From Saccharothrix sp. S26 (GTDB lineage: Bacteria; Actinomycetota; Actinomycetes; Mycobacteriales; Pseudonocardiaceae), in assembly GCF_021390395.1 (NCBI RefSeq), contig NZ_JAJUWT010000006.1, positions 186,001 through 250,000 of the forward strand: DNA of 64,000 bases. The letters are read 5' to 3'. The translations under genes and the position numbers were made by a program. A model generated the notes under the pieces. That model was not told the origin of the DNA and ran no database searches. It saw only the letters and a program-made list of their open reading frames with translations. Of the stretch, positions 55,545-64,000 are shown piece after piece (positions within the stretch are counted from its first letter, which is position 1; the number at the start of each line of letters is the position of its first letter).

Positions 55545-55629
55545 CGTCACGACGCGTCAAGAAGCCGGCGCTTGATGTCGCGCACCCGCGCCGGTCCGGC
55601 GCAGGTGCGCCCTGCCGGGGAGGATCGGG

Positions 55630-56501
55630 GTGGAACTCGCCGAGAGCCTTGCCCACGCCGCGGGTGTGTTCGCCGCGCAGAAGTCGCTTGCCGCGACGGT
55701 GCGACAGGTCACCGAGCTTGCCGTGCGGATCGTGCCCGGCGTCAACGCGGCCGGGACCTCGTCGGGCAGGCGGCCCGGCGGTTTCGTGGCCTCCGGTGCG
55801 CTCGCTCACGCCTGCGAGGCCGTCCAGCGGCGTCTCGGCGAGGGGCCGTCGGTGGAACGCGAGCCGGTCGCAGGCGTCGTCGTCGTGGATCTGGACTCGG
55901 ACTCCCGGTGGCCGCACTTCCGGCCGCGGGCGCGGGCGCTGGGGGTGCGCGGCCTGATCGTCTGCGACCTGATCGAGGAGAAGACGGCGCCTGCCAGGCT
56001 CACGCTCTACACCCGGCACGCCTGGGAGTCGCGGGTCGTGCACGTCGCCGAGCTCTACGCCACCCATGCCGCGGCCGCGTTGACCTACGCCACCCAGCTT
56101 GAGCAGCTCAACGCCGCGGTGGCGACCCGGGAGCGCATCGGGCAGGCCATCGGCCTGCTGATGCAACGGCACCGCCTGACTCCCGACGGGGCGTTCCAGC
56201 TCCTGGTGCGGGCGTCCAGCAGGTCAACGTCAAGCTGCGGGACCTCGCGGAGATCGTCGTCGAGACCGGGGTGGAGCCGGGTGAAGCGGCGGACATGGCC
56301 CGCCGCGCGGCCAAGGAGGCGGGCGCGCGGGTCGACGAACTGCGGCAGTGGCGCACCGAACCGAGGACCGGTAGACCTGCGGGCGGACGCCTCGGCGAGG
56401 CCGAGCAGCGAGCGCGCCTGGCCGCAGCCAGGGCAGTCCACCGGATGGCCCGCTCGTCGACCCGCCGCACCGGCGTGGACGGGAAAGACCACCGCTGACA
56501 C
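55630..56501 (+). pseudogene. GAF-ANTAR regulator with a one-base frameshift
   Basis: GTG 55630 follows GGGGAGG by six bases. The GAF part reads ELAESLAHAAGVFAAQKSLA, ACEAVQRRLGEGPSVEREPV and VRGLIVCDLIEEKTAPARLT; the ANTAR part starts ATRERIGQAIGLLMQRHRLT. At about 56218 VRASSRS should be VRASQQVNVKLRDLAEI: one C is missing, and the next frame continues with VETGVEPGEAADMARRAAKE to TGA 56499-56501. The intact promoter and site make a recent mutation or a sequencing deletion likely. After the ANTAR domain comes an unusual Arg/Ala-rich tail of about 70 residues. Confidence 0.75.
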
Positions 56502-56565
56502 CGATCACGACCGCTACGCACCCATGGCCCATCCGCGAAGCGCGGCTGCCGCCGGTCCCCCGGGG

Positions 56566-58428
56566 TCAGGCCGGCTCGGTACCCTCCATCAGCAGGATGC
56601 CGCCCCGGATCTCGCCACCCGGCGTGCGCAGCGGCCCGCAATGGACCCGCAGGGAGATCCGCTTGCCCCGCCGGTTGACCGCGGCCATGGTCTTCGTCTC
56701 CGCGAAGTGCAGGTCCTGCAGGGCGGCACGCACGGTGGGCCGCAGCTCGGCGACGGGCATCCCGATGTCGAGGTTGAGCAGGTGCTGCCCGACGGCTTCG
56801 TCCTGGCGCAACCCCCACAGGTCCTCGGCGCCGAAGTTCCACGCCACGACCCGCATCTCACCATCCACCACGACGACCCCGGACCGGATCGAGGTGAGGA
56901 CCGACTCCAGGAAGTCGTTGACCTCGTCCAGCTCGACGCTGCGCTCGCGCAGCGCGTCGTTGATGGCCTGCAACTCGTCGTTCGTGGACTGGAGCTCCTC
57001 GTTCATGGTCTCCAGCTCCTCGTTCGTGGACTGGAGCTCCTCGTTGGTGGTCTCCAACTCCTCCACGGTGGACTGGAGTTCCTCGTTCGTGGTCTCCAGC
57101 TCTTCATTGGTGGACTGGAGTTCCTCGTAAGCGGACTCGAGCTGCCGGTTGGCGTGCGCCAGCTCGTCCAGCAGCGCCCGCGCCGCCGTGACGTCGTGGA
57201 ACACGATCGACACGCCCAGCAGGCCGTTGTCGCCGTCGACGAGCGGGTTTACGTGGATCTCCAGCCAGATCGCCTCGCCGGGTCCGCGCTGCCACTCGAC
57301 GTCCTTGATCCGGATGCCGCGCCGCTCGACCTTCGCCTGCTCGACGTAGGCGCGCAGCTCCACCGGCCGGTAGGACACCTCCAGGTCGCGCAACGGGCGG
57401 CCCAGGTCCCGGTTGGAGAGCCCGAACACGAGCTCGGCCTGCTGGTTGACCAGCGCGACGACGTCCTCGCCGGTGACGACGACCTGGGCGACAGGTGACG
57501 CGGAGAACGCGTGGTCGCGCAGCTGGGCCAGGCCGCGGATCTCGGTGGTGCGCTCGTGCGCGAACGACTGGGCGGCGAAGTGGCCGAGCCCGACGGTCGC
57601 GGCGGTCGTCTTGCGGAACACGCGCCGCTTCAGGTCGACCGGGTCGAAGATCCGGCTGTGGGACAGCAGCATCTCGGCCTTGCCCAGGAACAGCAGACCA
57701 CGCGGCGCGAGCGCGAAGTGCAGCCTGCCGAGGATCTTCGACTGGGTCTCGGCGTTGAAGTACATCAGCGTGTTGCGGCAGACCAGGAGGTCGATGCGCG
57801 AGATCGGGGCGTCCTGCACCAGGTCGTTGCGACCGAAGATCACCGACCGGCGCAGGTCCTTGCGGAAGGTGTACTGGTTGCCCTGCCGCTCGAAGTAGGT
57901 GCCCACCATATCCGGCGGCACCTTCTCGACGGCGCTCTCCGGGTAGGCGGCGTGGCGGGCCTGGGCCAGCGCTTCCTCGTCCACGTCGGTGGCGTAGATC
58001 TTCACCCGTTGGCGGAACCGGTCGGGTCCGATGGCCTCGGCGAACACCATGGCGAGGGTGTAGGCCTCCTCACCGGAGGCGCAGCCCGCGCTCCAGATGC
58101 GGATCTGGTCCTCGGGGGAGCGTTCAGCGAGCAGTGCCGGCACCAGGTCCGACCGCAGGACGTCCCACGCCTCCGGGTCGCGGAAGAAGCCGGTGACGTT
58201 GATGAGGATCGTGTTGAAGAGGGCGTTGAACTCCTCGGGATCGACCTGCAGGTGGTCGACGTACTCGCTGTAGGCGTCGATGCCGACCTGCGCCATCCGC
58301 CTGCGCACGCGGCGGGCGAGGCTGGTGCGCTTGTAACCGGTGAAGTCGAAGCCGCGCGACTCCTTCAGGTAGAGCAGCACCGCCTCGAATTCACTGCCGA
58401 GCTCGAGCTCGTTGGACACGTCCTCCAC
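56566..58428 (-). CDS. CheR-type methyltransferase with PAS domains and coiled coil
   Basis: The 620-residue protein begins with a CheR domain: KESRGFDFTGYKRTSLARRV, NVTGFFRDPEAWDVL, RIWSAGCASGEEAYTLAM (SAM-binding), KIYATDVDEEALAQARHA and DLLVCRNTLMYF. Then come a PAS domain (SPVAQVVVTGEDVVALVNQQ, LGVSIVFHDVTAARALL), a long heptad-like coiled coil of repeated EELQSTNEELET units (encoded at about 56960-57130) and a second PAS domain (SGVVVVDGEMRVVAWN). The CheB half of the usual fusion is encoded separately two genes upstream. GTG 58428 is chosen; GTG 58419 is an alternative. It modifies an unknown target, since no chemoreceptor is in the window; such proteins can also serve stress signalling. 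Confidence 0.88.
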   Translation of the reverse strand: MEDVSNELELGSEFEAVLLYLKESRGFDFTGYKRTSLARRVRRRMAQVGIDAYSEYVDHLQVDPEEFNALFNTILINVTGFFRDPEAWDVLRSDLVPALLAERSPEDQIRIWSAGCASGEEAYTLAMVFAEAIGPDRFRQRVKIYATDVDEEALAQARHAAYPESAVEKVPPDMVGTYFERQGNQYTFRKDLRRSVIFGRNDLVQDAPISRIDLLVCRNTLMYFNAETQSKILGRLHFALAPRGLLFLGKAEMLLSHSRIFDPVDLKRRVFRKTTAATVGLGHFAAQSFAHERTTEIRGLAQLRDHAFSASPVAQVVVTGEDVVALVNQQAELVFGLSNRDLGRPLRDLEVSYRPVELRAYVEQAKVERRGIRIKDVEWQRGPGEAIWLEIHVNPLVDGDNGLLGVSIVFHDVTAARALLDELAHANRQLESAYEELQSTNEELETTNEELQSTVEELETTNEELQSTNEELETMNEELQSTNDELQAINDALRERSVELDEVNDFLESVLTSIRSGVVVVDGEMRVVAWNFGAEDLWGLRQDEAVGQHLLNLDIGMPVAELRPTVRAALQDLHFAETKTMAAVNRRGKRISLRVHCGPLRTPGGEIRGGILLMEGTEPA

Positions 58429-58445
58429 CCGGTGAACCGTACCCG

Positions 58446-59189
58446 CTAGGTGACTTGCAGCGTCGCCCACACGACCTTGCCGCCCTCCGGCGCCGGCGAG
58501 CAACCCCACGCCCGCGCCGCCTGGGCGACGAGCAGCAGCCCGTGCAGGCGGTGCGGGTCCCCGCCAGGGTCTCGGATGCTCACCGTGCCGGGCACGTCGT
58601 CGTGGACCGCGACGCTGAGCAGGTCGCGACGCAGCTCCAGCCGGACCCGCGCGGCGGAGCCGGTGTGCGCGACCACGTTGGCCACGAGCTCGTTGACGAT
58701 CAGGAGCGCGGTGGGCGTGAGGTCATCCACCCCCCACTCGGCGAACGCCCGGTACGCGAACCGACGTGCGACACCGGGGCTGTCGGGGCTGTTGGGCAGC
58801 AGGATGCGCGCTACACGTCGGGGCGGTGGCTCGTCCACCGCGGCCAGTGCCTCCACCAAGGTGCCGTGGACCGGCAGGTACCGGCCCGTGCGGCTGCGCG
58901 CGAGCAGGTCGGCGACGTGTCCGCCGCCTGCGACCAGCAACATCGGCACCCCCGGCCACTCCGACAGCCGTTCGTGGGTGGTGGCGAAGACGGCGAGCAC
59001 CGCCGGGCGGTCGACGCGGAGGTCCGTGAGGTCGACGATGACCGCCCGCGGCGCGTCGGTGCCGATCTTCAGCAGGTGGTCGCGCAGCCTGTGACAGCCG
59101 GCCAGGTCGAGCAGACCTCGGACGGTGACCACGACCACGTCGTCCAGGTCGCGGGTGTTCAGGCGCAACCCGTCGGCGGTCCGTCCCAT
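58446..59189 (-). CDS. STAS plus RsbW-like HATPase fusion protein
   Basis: The protein (247 residues from ATG 59189; GTG 59204 overlaps the cheB stop and is an alternative) joins a STAS domain (LDDVVVVTVRGLLDLAGCHR, RAVIVDLTDLRVDRPAVLAV) to an HATPase domain (ALLIVNELVANVVAHTGSAA, VHDDVPGTVSI, LHGLLLVAQAARAWG, EGGKVVWATLQV). Antagonist-like and kinase-like modules in one chain suggest an internally regulated switch. The STAS domain has Thr (DLTDL) where antagonists usually have Ser. It sits between cheB and cheR genes in one leftward operon. Confidence 0.83.
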   Translation of the reverse strand: MGRTADGLRLNTRDLDDVVVVTVRGLLDLAGCHRLRDHLLKIGTDAPRAVIVDLTDLRVDRPAVLAVFATTHERLSEWPGVPMLLVAGGGHVADLLARSRTGRYLPVHGTLVEALAAVDEPPPRRVARILLPNSPDSPGVARRFAYRAFAEWGVDDLTPTALLIVNELVANVVAHTGSAARVRLELRRDLLSVAVHDDVPGTVSIRDPGGDPHRLHGLLLVAQAARAWGCSPAPEGGKVVWATLQVT

Positions 59190-59196
59190 ACCGTGC

Positions 59197-60176
59197 TCAG
59201 CCACGCACGCCGACTTGGTGCCGCAGCACCTTCGCGGCTTCGCTGTTCTCCTCCGCCTGCCGGTCGTACCGTTCGCCGATCCGGTCGTTGCCGCGCTGCC
59301 GGGCTTGGTCGGCCAACCGGCGGCACAGCGCGGCCTTCTCCTCGAGGGTGCGCAGGGCGGTCCAGATCGCGCGTTCCAGGGCGGAGCCCTGGGCGGCGAG
59401 CAGGGCTTCGGCGGTCCAGGCGTGCCCCACCCGGCAGCGGTAGCGGACGCCACCGTCGATGTCGGTGAGCACGCCGTGGCAGTCCGGGCACGCGAACTCC
59501 GACGCCCCGCCCACGGCTCCGGCTGTTTTCTCCACGCGCCCTCCGCCCGCGATCTCGTTCTCCCACACCAGCAGCTCCGGCGCCGTGTTCGGCACCACCT
59601 CGACTTGCTCGGAGGCGATTTTCGCGAGCACTTCGCCGATGTCGTGGGCAGCGACCACGTAGTCGGATGTAACGGCCTGTAGAGCGTGCTGCGGCATGCT
59701 GGGGTAGAGCGCGTCGCCGGGATCCTGCACCACCACCCTGCCGCCACGCTCGGCGATCGCGTGCAGACCCGCGACCCCGTCGTCCAGCACCCCGCTCAAC
59801 AGCACACCCGTCACCGAAGCCCCCTGGCGACCGCCGCCGACCGGAACAGGGCGTTGATCGCGGGCCGGTGCCCGTTCTCGGTGGGGCCGTGCGAGAGCGC
59901 CACCGCGTCCTCCAGCACCAGCAGATGGTGGTCCGGTCGTGCCACGTAGACGCGCCCGTGTTCCAGCGGCTCGCCGTTGCGGGCGGCAGCCGCGGGCAGG
60001 GGGCCCGAGCGGTCGAGGATCGCGGGCAGCGCGCTCGTCCCCCCGGACGGCAGGTGCAGCACGACCAGGATGCTGGCCGGCAGGTCGGCCGGGAGCTGGG
60101 CCACCATGGCCCGCAGGGCCTCGACACCGCCGGCGGACGCACCCACGACGACCACGTCCCGCGGTCGGGGTGTCAT
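59197..60176 (-). pseudogene. CheB-type methylesterase with C-terminal zinc motif, frameshifted
   Basis: ATG 60176 follows GAGGAGG. The first part is a CheB catalytic domain: VVVVGASAGGVEALRAM (catalytic Ser), ILVVLHLPSGGTSALP (His), RVYVARPDHHLLVLED. At about 59815 a one-base shift is needed to continue into SVTGVLLSGVLDDGVAGLHA (catalytic Asp) and VVVQDPGDALYPSMPQHAL. The C-terminus adds a two-Cys motif pair FACPDCHGVL...YRCRVGHAWT and a helix. There is no receiver domain. With everything else intact, a sequencing indel or a very recent mutation is likely. First gene of the cheB / STAS-HATPase / cheR operon. Confidence 0.8.
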
Positions 60177-60211
60177 GGCTCCTCCTCGCATGTACCTGTT
60201 CGTCAGTGGGT

Positions 60212-60235
60212 AACCCGTTCGAGCACGTACAAACC
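60212..60235 (-). promoter_or_regulatory. Stress-sigma (SigB/SigF-type) promoter of the cheB operon
   Basis: On the minus strand GTTT (60235-60232), 14 bases, GGGTTA (60217-60212). It fits the stress-sigma consensus with one change in the -10 box, and lies about 36 bases before ATG 60176. Confidence 0.55.
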
Positions 60236-60737
60236 CGCCGGACCGGCTTACCGCGGCACCACCTGACGGCCGCTTCCACCCACCGTTCGACCGGTGCGGG
60301 AGGTGGTGTCGTTCGTCCGCACCTCGGTGCTCGTGCCCGGTCGCGCGTGAGAGGTTTGAACGCGCCCGCCGCTGCCGATCCGGCTCCTATCGATCATGGT
60401 TGCCCTGGGCGGACGAGTACCTGCTCGGGCACATCCGGGACCGGAGGTCCGGCTCGATGGGTGTTGATCCGCCGTTCGACCCGCTCACCGGGGTGCTGGT
60501 CGCCGCTGGGCCGGTTCGCATCGCGGAGGCGGTGGCCGGGTACCCCGACCTGAGCGAGGGCGGCCGGCAGGGGAGCCGGAGGTCGGACCCGATTGCTGTG
60601 GGATGCCACCGCGGCTGGTCTTGCAGTCCGTCCTCGCTGCGACGGATGCTTCGGTTCTCGCCTGATCGCCACAGCGCGGGAACGGGTTCCGTGCCGTCCG
60701 GACAAGGCCAGGGCGGCGACTTCGGAGGGATGCCGGT
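60236..60737. other. Intergenic region between cheB operon and rightward GAF-ANTAR gene
   Basis: About 500 bases. A plus frame from 60400 has 113 codons but no ribosome-binding site and a poor composition, so I do not call it. A GCAT-N16-GGGTAC pattern near 60540 could be a weak stress-type promoter for the 60738 gene. Confidence 0.35.
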
Positions 60738-61475
60738 ATGACGACGGAAGAGCAATACCGCCGGCACGGCCACGACGCGGACGACCTGGCGGAACTCGCG
60801 TCGCGGTTGGGTGACCTGGCCCGCTACCTGCAACAACAGGACGGTGTCGAGGACACGCTGCGCGGTGTCGTGAGGGCGGCCGTGGACACCGTGCCCGGCG
60901 CGCGGTACGCCGGGGTGTCGGTGACCGAGGCGCGCAAGTCCATGCGCACGATCGCCGGCTCCGACGAGCTGGTCGGGAAAGTCGACCAGGCGCAGATCGA
61001 CCTCGGACAGGGACCGTGCCTCGACGCGCTGTACGGCAAGCACGTGGCGGTGCTGCCGGACATGGCACGGGAGCGGAGATGGCCCCGGTTCGCCTCCCGA
61101 GCCGTCGAGCTCGGTGTGGGCAGCATGCTGTCGTTCCAGCTCTACGTGACCGACGACGCCCTGGGAGCGCTCAACCTGTACTCCAGCGACGCGCACGCCT
61201 TCAACGACCAGTCCGAGCAGGTGGGGACGCTGTTCGCCGCGCACGCGGCGGTCGCGATGGCGGATGCCCAGCAGATCGAGGGCATGACCCGGGCGGTGAG
61301 CACCCGCGACCTGATCGGCCAGGCCAAGGGCATCCTGATCGAACGCCACCGGATCACCGGAGACCAGGCCTTCGCCGTCCTGGTGCGGGCCAGTCAGCGC
61401 ACCAACACCAAACTGGCCCACATCGCCGAGTACCTGGTCCACAGCGGCGAACTGATCACCGAGCCGCGACTCTGA
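60738..61475 (+). CDS. GAF-ANTAR regulator
   Basis: An intact 245-residue protein from ATG 60738, with GGAGGG eight bases upstream. GAF domain: LRGVVRAAVDTVPGARYAGV, VDQAQIDLGQGPCLDALYGK, GSMLSFQLYVTDDALGALNL. ANTAR domain: STRDLIGQAKGILIERHRIT, QAFAVLVRASQRTNTKLAHI, with the usual AKGIL core. It is the best-preserved relative of the broken gene at 45524-46229. Expected to be an RNA-binding antiterminator whose leaders lie elsewhere. Confidence 0.92.
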   Translation: MTTEEQYRRHGHDADDLAELASRLGDLARYLQQQDGVEDTLRGVVRAAVDTVPGARYAGVSVTEARKSMRTIAGSDELVGKVDQAQIDLGQGPCLDALYGKHVAVLPDMARERRWPRFASRAVELGVGSMLSFQLYVTDDALGALNLYSSDAHAFNDQSEQVGTLFAAHAAVAMADAQQIEGMTRAVSTRDLIGQAKGILIERHRITGDQAFAVLVRASQRTNTKLAHIAEYLVHSGELITEPRL

Positions 61476-61510
61476 GCGGGAACCGCCGCGCAACCTCGGG
61501 TACTCCGGTG

Positions 61511-62548
61511 TCACACCTCGGTTGCCCTGGGTGACCCGGCGGTGAACCGGTCCGGGCGACCGCCACCCCACCGACCGAGGTGTGGACGCCCCGGCTGGTC
61601 GAACGTGCGTTCCAGCAGCGTGAGCAGCAGGCCCTCCTGCGTGGACCAGGGGCAGATCTCTACGCTCTCGCGGCCGGTGGCCGTCATGAGGGCGTGTGCG
61701 ACGACTGCTCCGGCGAGCGACTGGTGCGCGCGGTGCGGGGAGATACCGGGCAGCTGTGCCCGTTGCCGGGGCGGGAGCGCGGCGAGCCGGGGGATCCACC
61801 GTGCGAGGTCGGCGGCGTGGAGTCGACGTCGCACGAACGGGCCGTCGCGCTGTGGTCGCGCGCCGCTCAACCTGGCGAGCTGCCGGAAGACCTTGGAGCA
61901 CGCAACCGCGCGCGGGAAACCGACCGCCGGCACGCCGTCCACCGGCAGCGCCGAGCGGATGGCGTCGACCACCTCGCTGCCGGTGGCGCCCAGCAGTTGC
62001 CCCGAGGTCCCTCCCACTGCGTCCCACATCCGGGTCACCGTCCTGGCTCCGAGGGGCAGGGACAGCGCGAACAGGGGATCCGCGTCCTCGCCGACCGCCA
62101 ACTCGACGGTCCCGCCCCCGACGTCCAGCACCATCACCGGGCCGGCCGACCAGCCGAACCAGTTCCGCGCCGCGAGGTAGGACAACCGCGCCTCCTCCCG
62201 GCCCGGCAACGTCCGCAGCCGGACTCCGGTCAGGTCGGCCACCCGGTCTAGGACCTCTCCGGCGTTGGTCGCGTCGCGGATCACCGAGGTGGCGAACGGC
62301 ACGAAGGTCGACACGCGTGCCGGCCGCAGGGCGATCAGCGCCCGGCTGACCGCGGCGGCGATCCGGTCGACCCCCTCGTCGGTCACCCGCCCACCGGGGT
62401 CGAGTGCCCGGTCCAGGCGGAGCCTGACCTTGTGCGACAGCAGCGGGCGCAGCACCGAACCGCGCTCGGGGTCGACCACCGTCAGCTGCGCGCTGAAACA
62501 ACCCACGTCGAGGACTGCCACCCGGTACGGCTGCTCGGCCACTGACAT
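61511..62548 (-). CDS. Ppx/GppA-family phosphatase
   Basis: The 345-residue protein starts RVAVLDVGCFSAQLTVVDPE and has the ASKHA-type phosphate loops of the family: FVPFATSVIRDATNAGEVLD, then PGREEARLSYLA and MVLDVGGGTVELAVGED (ATP/polyphosphate-binding), LSLPLGARTVTRMW, and the C-terminal region with STQEGLLLTLLERTF. Members hydrolyse exopolyphosphate or pppGpp. Start ATG 62548 after GAGGGCGG; GTG 62551 is adjacent. The stop is 35 bases from that of the convergent GAF-ANTAR gene. It connects the region to phosphate and stringent-type stress physiology. Confidence 0.88.
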   Translation of the reverse strand: MSVAEQPYRVAVLDVGCFSAQLTVVDPERGSVLRPLLSHKVRLRLDRALDPGGRVTDEGVDRIAAAVSRALIALRPARVSTFVPFATSVIRDATNAGEVLDRVADLTGVRLRTLPGREEARLSYLAARNWFGWSAGPVMVLDVGGGTVELAVGEDADPLFALSLPLGARTVTRMWDAVGGTSGQLLGATGSEVVDAIRSALPVDGVPAVGFPRAVACSKVFRQLARLSGARPQRDGPFVRRRLHAADLARWIPRLAALPPRQRAQLPGISPHRAHQSLAGAVVAHALMTATGRESVEICPWSTQEGLLLTLLERTFDQPGRPHLGRWGGGRPDRFTAGSPRATEV

Positions 62549-62919
62549 CACCCGCCCTCGTACCGCGGTTCGGCGGTGCTCACGACCGGGTCCGCCGGAC
62601 AGCGGGGCACTGTGCCGTCGGCTCGGTCGGGGACCGGAACCCGATTTTCACCTCGGCGGCGTGAGCGCTTGGCGATCACCACCCGAAAGGGTGTCCGCTT
62701 CGACTGGAACGGTCAGCCGTCTCACCCGGCACACCGACCACGCAGAACGGCGGGCCCGCATGGGCGCCTCGCGGCTCTCGATCAAGGCTTGGGCCGGACG
62801 CATGTCGGTATCGATCTTCGACTCCGCGTCGACCCCGACGTCACCGCGGTCGCTCGGGGCGCCGCGGGCGGTGCGGTCGTGCCAGGCCGGACGGGCACTC
62901 CTCGGGTGACGAGCGGATC
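62549..62919. other. Intergenic region
   Basis: About 370 bases. No gene is supported. A weak minus-strand frame continues the ligase relic to the right but loses similarity here. Confidence 0.4.
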
Positions 62920-63210
62920 CGGTGGTGATCGAGGTGACCACCACTGTCCTCCGAAAGCCGCTGATAGCGGTCTTCACCGCCGGTCTGCAACGCGGGTCCG
63001 CCCGCCGGCGCCACACCGACCGCCAGCAGTCGGCAGCCGAGGCCGCGCGGTTTCGGCGGCCACCATGCGCAGTCCGTGCAGCTGCCTCCGCACGTCGGCG
63101 AGGTCGTGGCACACCGTGCGGCGCGGGCTCTCCGGTCCGGGCGTCGACCGGCAGAAACTCCTCCTCGACGCCCAGCGTCGAGGCAGGTGACAGGGTGTCC
63201 ACCGTGGCCT
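62920..63210 (-). pseudogene. Carboxylate-amine ligase (YbdK/GCS2-type) N-terminal fragment
   Basis: In shifting minus-strand frames one reads TLSPASTLGVEEEFLPVDAR, TGEPAPH, then VCHDLADVRRQLHGLRMVAA and GCRLLAVGVAPAGGPALQ, TGGEDRYQRLSED. These are the GVEEEFLL start, the LxxLR helix and the A(V)GVxP motifs of GCS2-type glutamate-cysteine ligase-like enzymes. About 100 internal residues and the C-terminal 250 are missing. A decayed relic. Confidence 0.7.
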
Positions 63211-63482
63211 CCGGCGGCGCTCGGTCCAGGCATCCGAGGTGCCCGGCGGATCGGAGGGGGAAACGCGGGCCGGGAAGGGCGAGGACGGCGACGATCCGGA
63301 CATATCGGATCAACCGGATCGTCGGCTTGGGGCGAAGGGGTGATGTGGGAGCAGCGGTGTGTAAGAGGGCCGCAGCCGGGTAGCCGGGCGCGTCCTCGAC
63401 GGTTCCAGGTGACCGACGGGGCTTTAGAGCGGTCGTCCAACCCGGTGGACCCGTGTCCTGCCCCAGTGATCCGAGGATGGTC
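63211..63482. other. Upstream region of ctaD
   Basis: About 270 bases without a gene. It should contain the ctaD promoter. GAGG at about 63474 precedes the ATG at 63483 by a few bases. Confidence 0.4.
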
Positions 63483-64000
63483 ATGACGACGCTGAAGCCG
63501 ACGCCGATCGTGCCGAGGGAGGCCGCGCGACCCCGCCTGAAGGGGACGGCGCTGTTGCGGCTGTTCCGCACGACCGATCACAAGCTGATCGGGCTGCTGT
63601 ACCTGACGACATCGTTCGGCTTCTTCCTGGTCGGCGGTCTGATGGCGTTGCTGATGCGCGGCGAGCTGGCTCAGCCGGGCCTGCAGTTCCTGTCCAACGA
63701 GCAGTACAACCAGCTGTTCACCATGCACGGCACGATCATGCTGCTGCTGTACGCGACGCCGATCGTGTTCGGCTTCGCGAACTTCATCCTGCCGCTGCAG
63801 ATCGGTTCGCCGGACGTGGCGTTCCCTCGTCTCAACGCCTTCTCGTACTGGTTGTACCTGTTCGGCGGCCTGATCGCGGTGAGCGGGTTCCTGACCCCGG
63901 CCGGCGCGCCGGACTTCGGCTGGACGGCCTACACGCCGCTGTCGGGCGCGATGCACACCCCCGGCGTGGGCGCGGACCTGTGGATCACCGGCCTGGCCGT
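63483..64000 (+). CDS. ctaD: Cytochrome c oxidase subunit I (5' part, runs off window)
   Basis: From ATG 63483 the frame stays open to the window end (172 codons seen of about 560-590). The sequence [40 protein letters not shown] and [20 protein letters not shown] is the classic start of aa3-type subunit I, with the first heme-a ligand His in FTMHGT. Membrane segments begin at [19 protein letters not shown]. The subunit holds the heme a, heme a3-CuB centre and pumps protons. The N-terminal 30 residues ([18 protein letters not shown]) are typical of actinomycetes. Confidence 0.95.
   Translation, partial: MTTLKPTPIVPREAARPRLKGTALLRLFRTTDHKLIGLLYLTTSFGFFLVGGLMALLMRGELAQPGLQFLSNEQYNQLFTMHGTIMLLLYATPIVFGFANFILPLQIGSPDVAFPRLNAFSYWLYLFGGLIAVSGFLTPAGAPDFGWTAYTPLSGAMHTPGVGADLWITGLA

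Noticed and set aside
56960-57130. Regular repeats that at first sight recall a CRISPR array
   Set aside because: Repeats are imperfect, in frame and encode a coiled coil of EELQSTNEELET units; there are no unique spacers of equal length and no cas genes.
60400-60741. 113-codon plus-strand frame before the GAF-ANTAR gene
   Set aside because: No ribosome-binding site, poor composition, and it overlaps the start of the 60738 gene.
60387-62501. Minus-strand frame of 704 codons
   Set aside because: It overlaps Ppx/GppA in another frame and is antisense to the GAF-ANTAR gene; both of those have clear families.

Overview
The window is high-GC DNA with strong third-position G/C bias, frequent GTG starts and four-base GTGA/ATGA gene overlaps. 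Together with ANTAR regulators, SpoIIE-type phosphatases, RsbW/RsbT-like ATPases and a CtaD-type oxidase start, this points to an actinomycete chromosome, probably Pseudonocardiales (Saccharothrix/Lentzea/Actinosynnema-like; inference, no marker gene is present).

Region 1 (0-27 kb) is a defence and mobility island. After a hypothetical gene and wrecks of an IS256 and a Tn3 transposase comes a two-gene operon: a 1126-residue protein with an N-terminal PD-(D/E)XK-like nuclease module and a long helical-repeat body, coupled to an Abi_C (abortive infection C-terminus) protein. Next are two related serine recombinases with an unknown gene between them, a 78-100 bp spaced pair of near-identical palindromes, a large unknown ORF followed in the same frame, across one TAG, by a PD-(D/E)XK nuclease ORF, and a CoiA-like nuclease. 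A complete four-gene Wadjet (JetABCD) anti-plasmid operon follows. The island ends in fragments of IS110 and IS701 transposases.

Region 2 (27-38 kb) holds a PAP2 phosphatase, an HD hydrolase, several pseudogene fragments (FAD oxidoreductase, Sua5/YrdC), a small secreted protein, a beta-carbonic anhydrase, and the first block of partner-switching genes: STAS antagonists, MEDS/HATPase and HATPase anti-sigma-type proteins, SpoIIE-type phosphatases, a MarR regulator, and an RsbT-like kinase with a coupled 56-residue ORF and a phosphatase.

Region 3 (38-47 kb) is an IS-scarred stretch: an intact IS30 nested in a decayed IS256, a GAF-ANTAR gene, tiny membrane proteins, a truncated Ser/Thr kinase, an HATPase gene, and a GAF-ANTAR pseudogene cut by another IS256 fragment. 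Region 4 (47-62.5 kb) continues the signalling island: MerR, a SpoIIE phosphatase, a SulP anion transporter with STAS domain, DUF202 proteins, a broken MEDS-STAS gene, a phosphatase plus GAF-ANTAR operon, a second divergent GAF-ANTAR gene, and a CheB / STAS-HATPase / CheR-PAS operon. Three promoters of the stress-sigma (SigB/SigF) type sit in the 55-60 kb part. The end has a Ppx/GppA phosphatase, a glutamate-cysteine ligase-like fragment and the start of ctaD.

The stress genes form sets of switch kinases, antagonists and phosphatases, yet no sigma factor gene lies in the window. Many otherwise well-preserved genes carry single-base frameshifts, so either pseudogenization or residual sequencing indels must be kept in mind when reading entries marked pseudogene.
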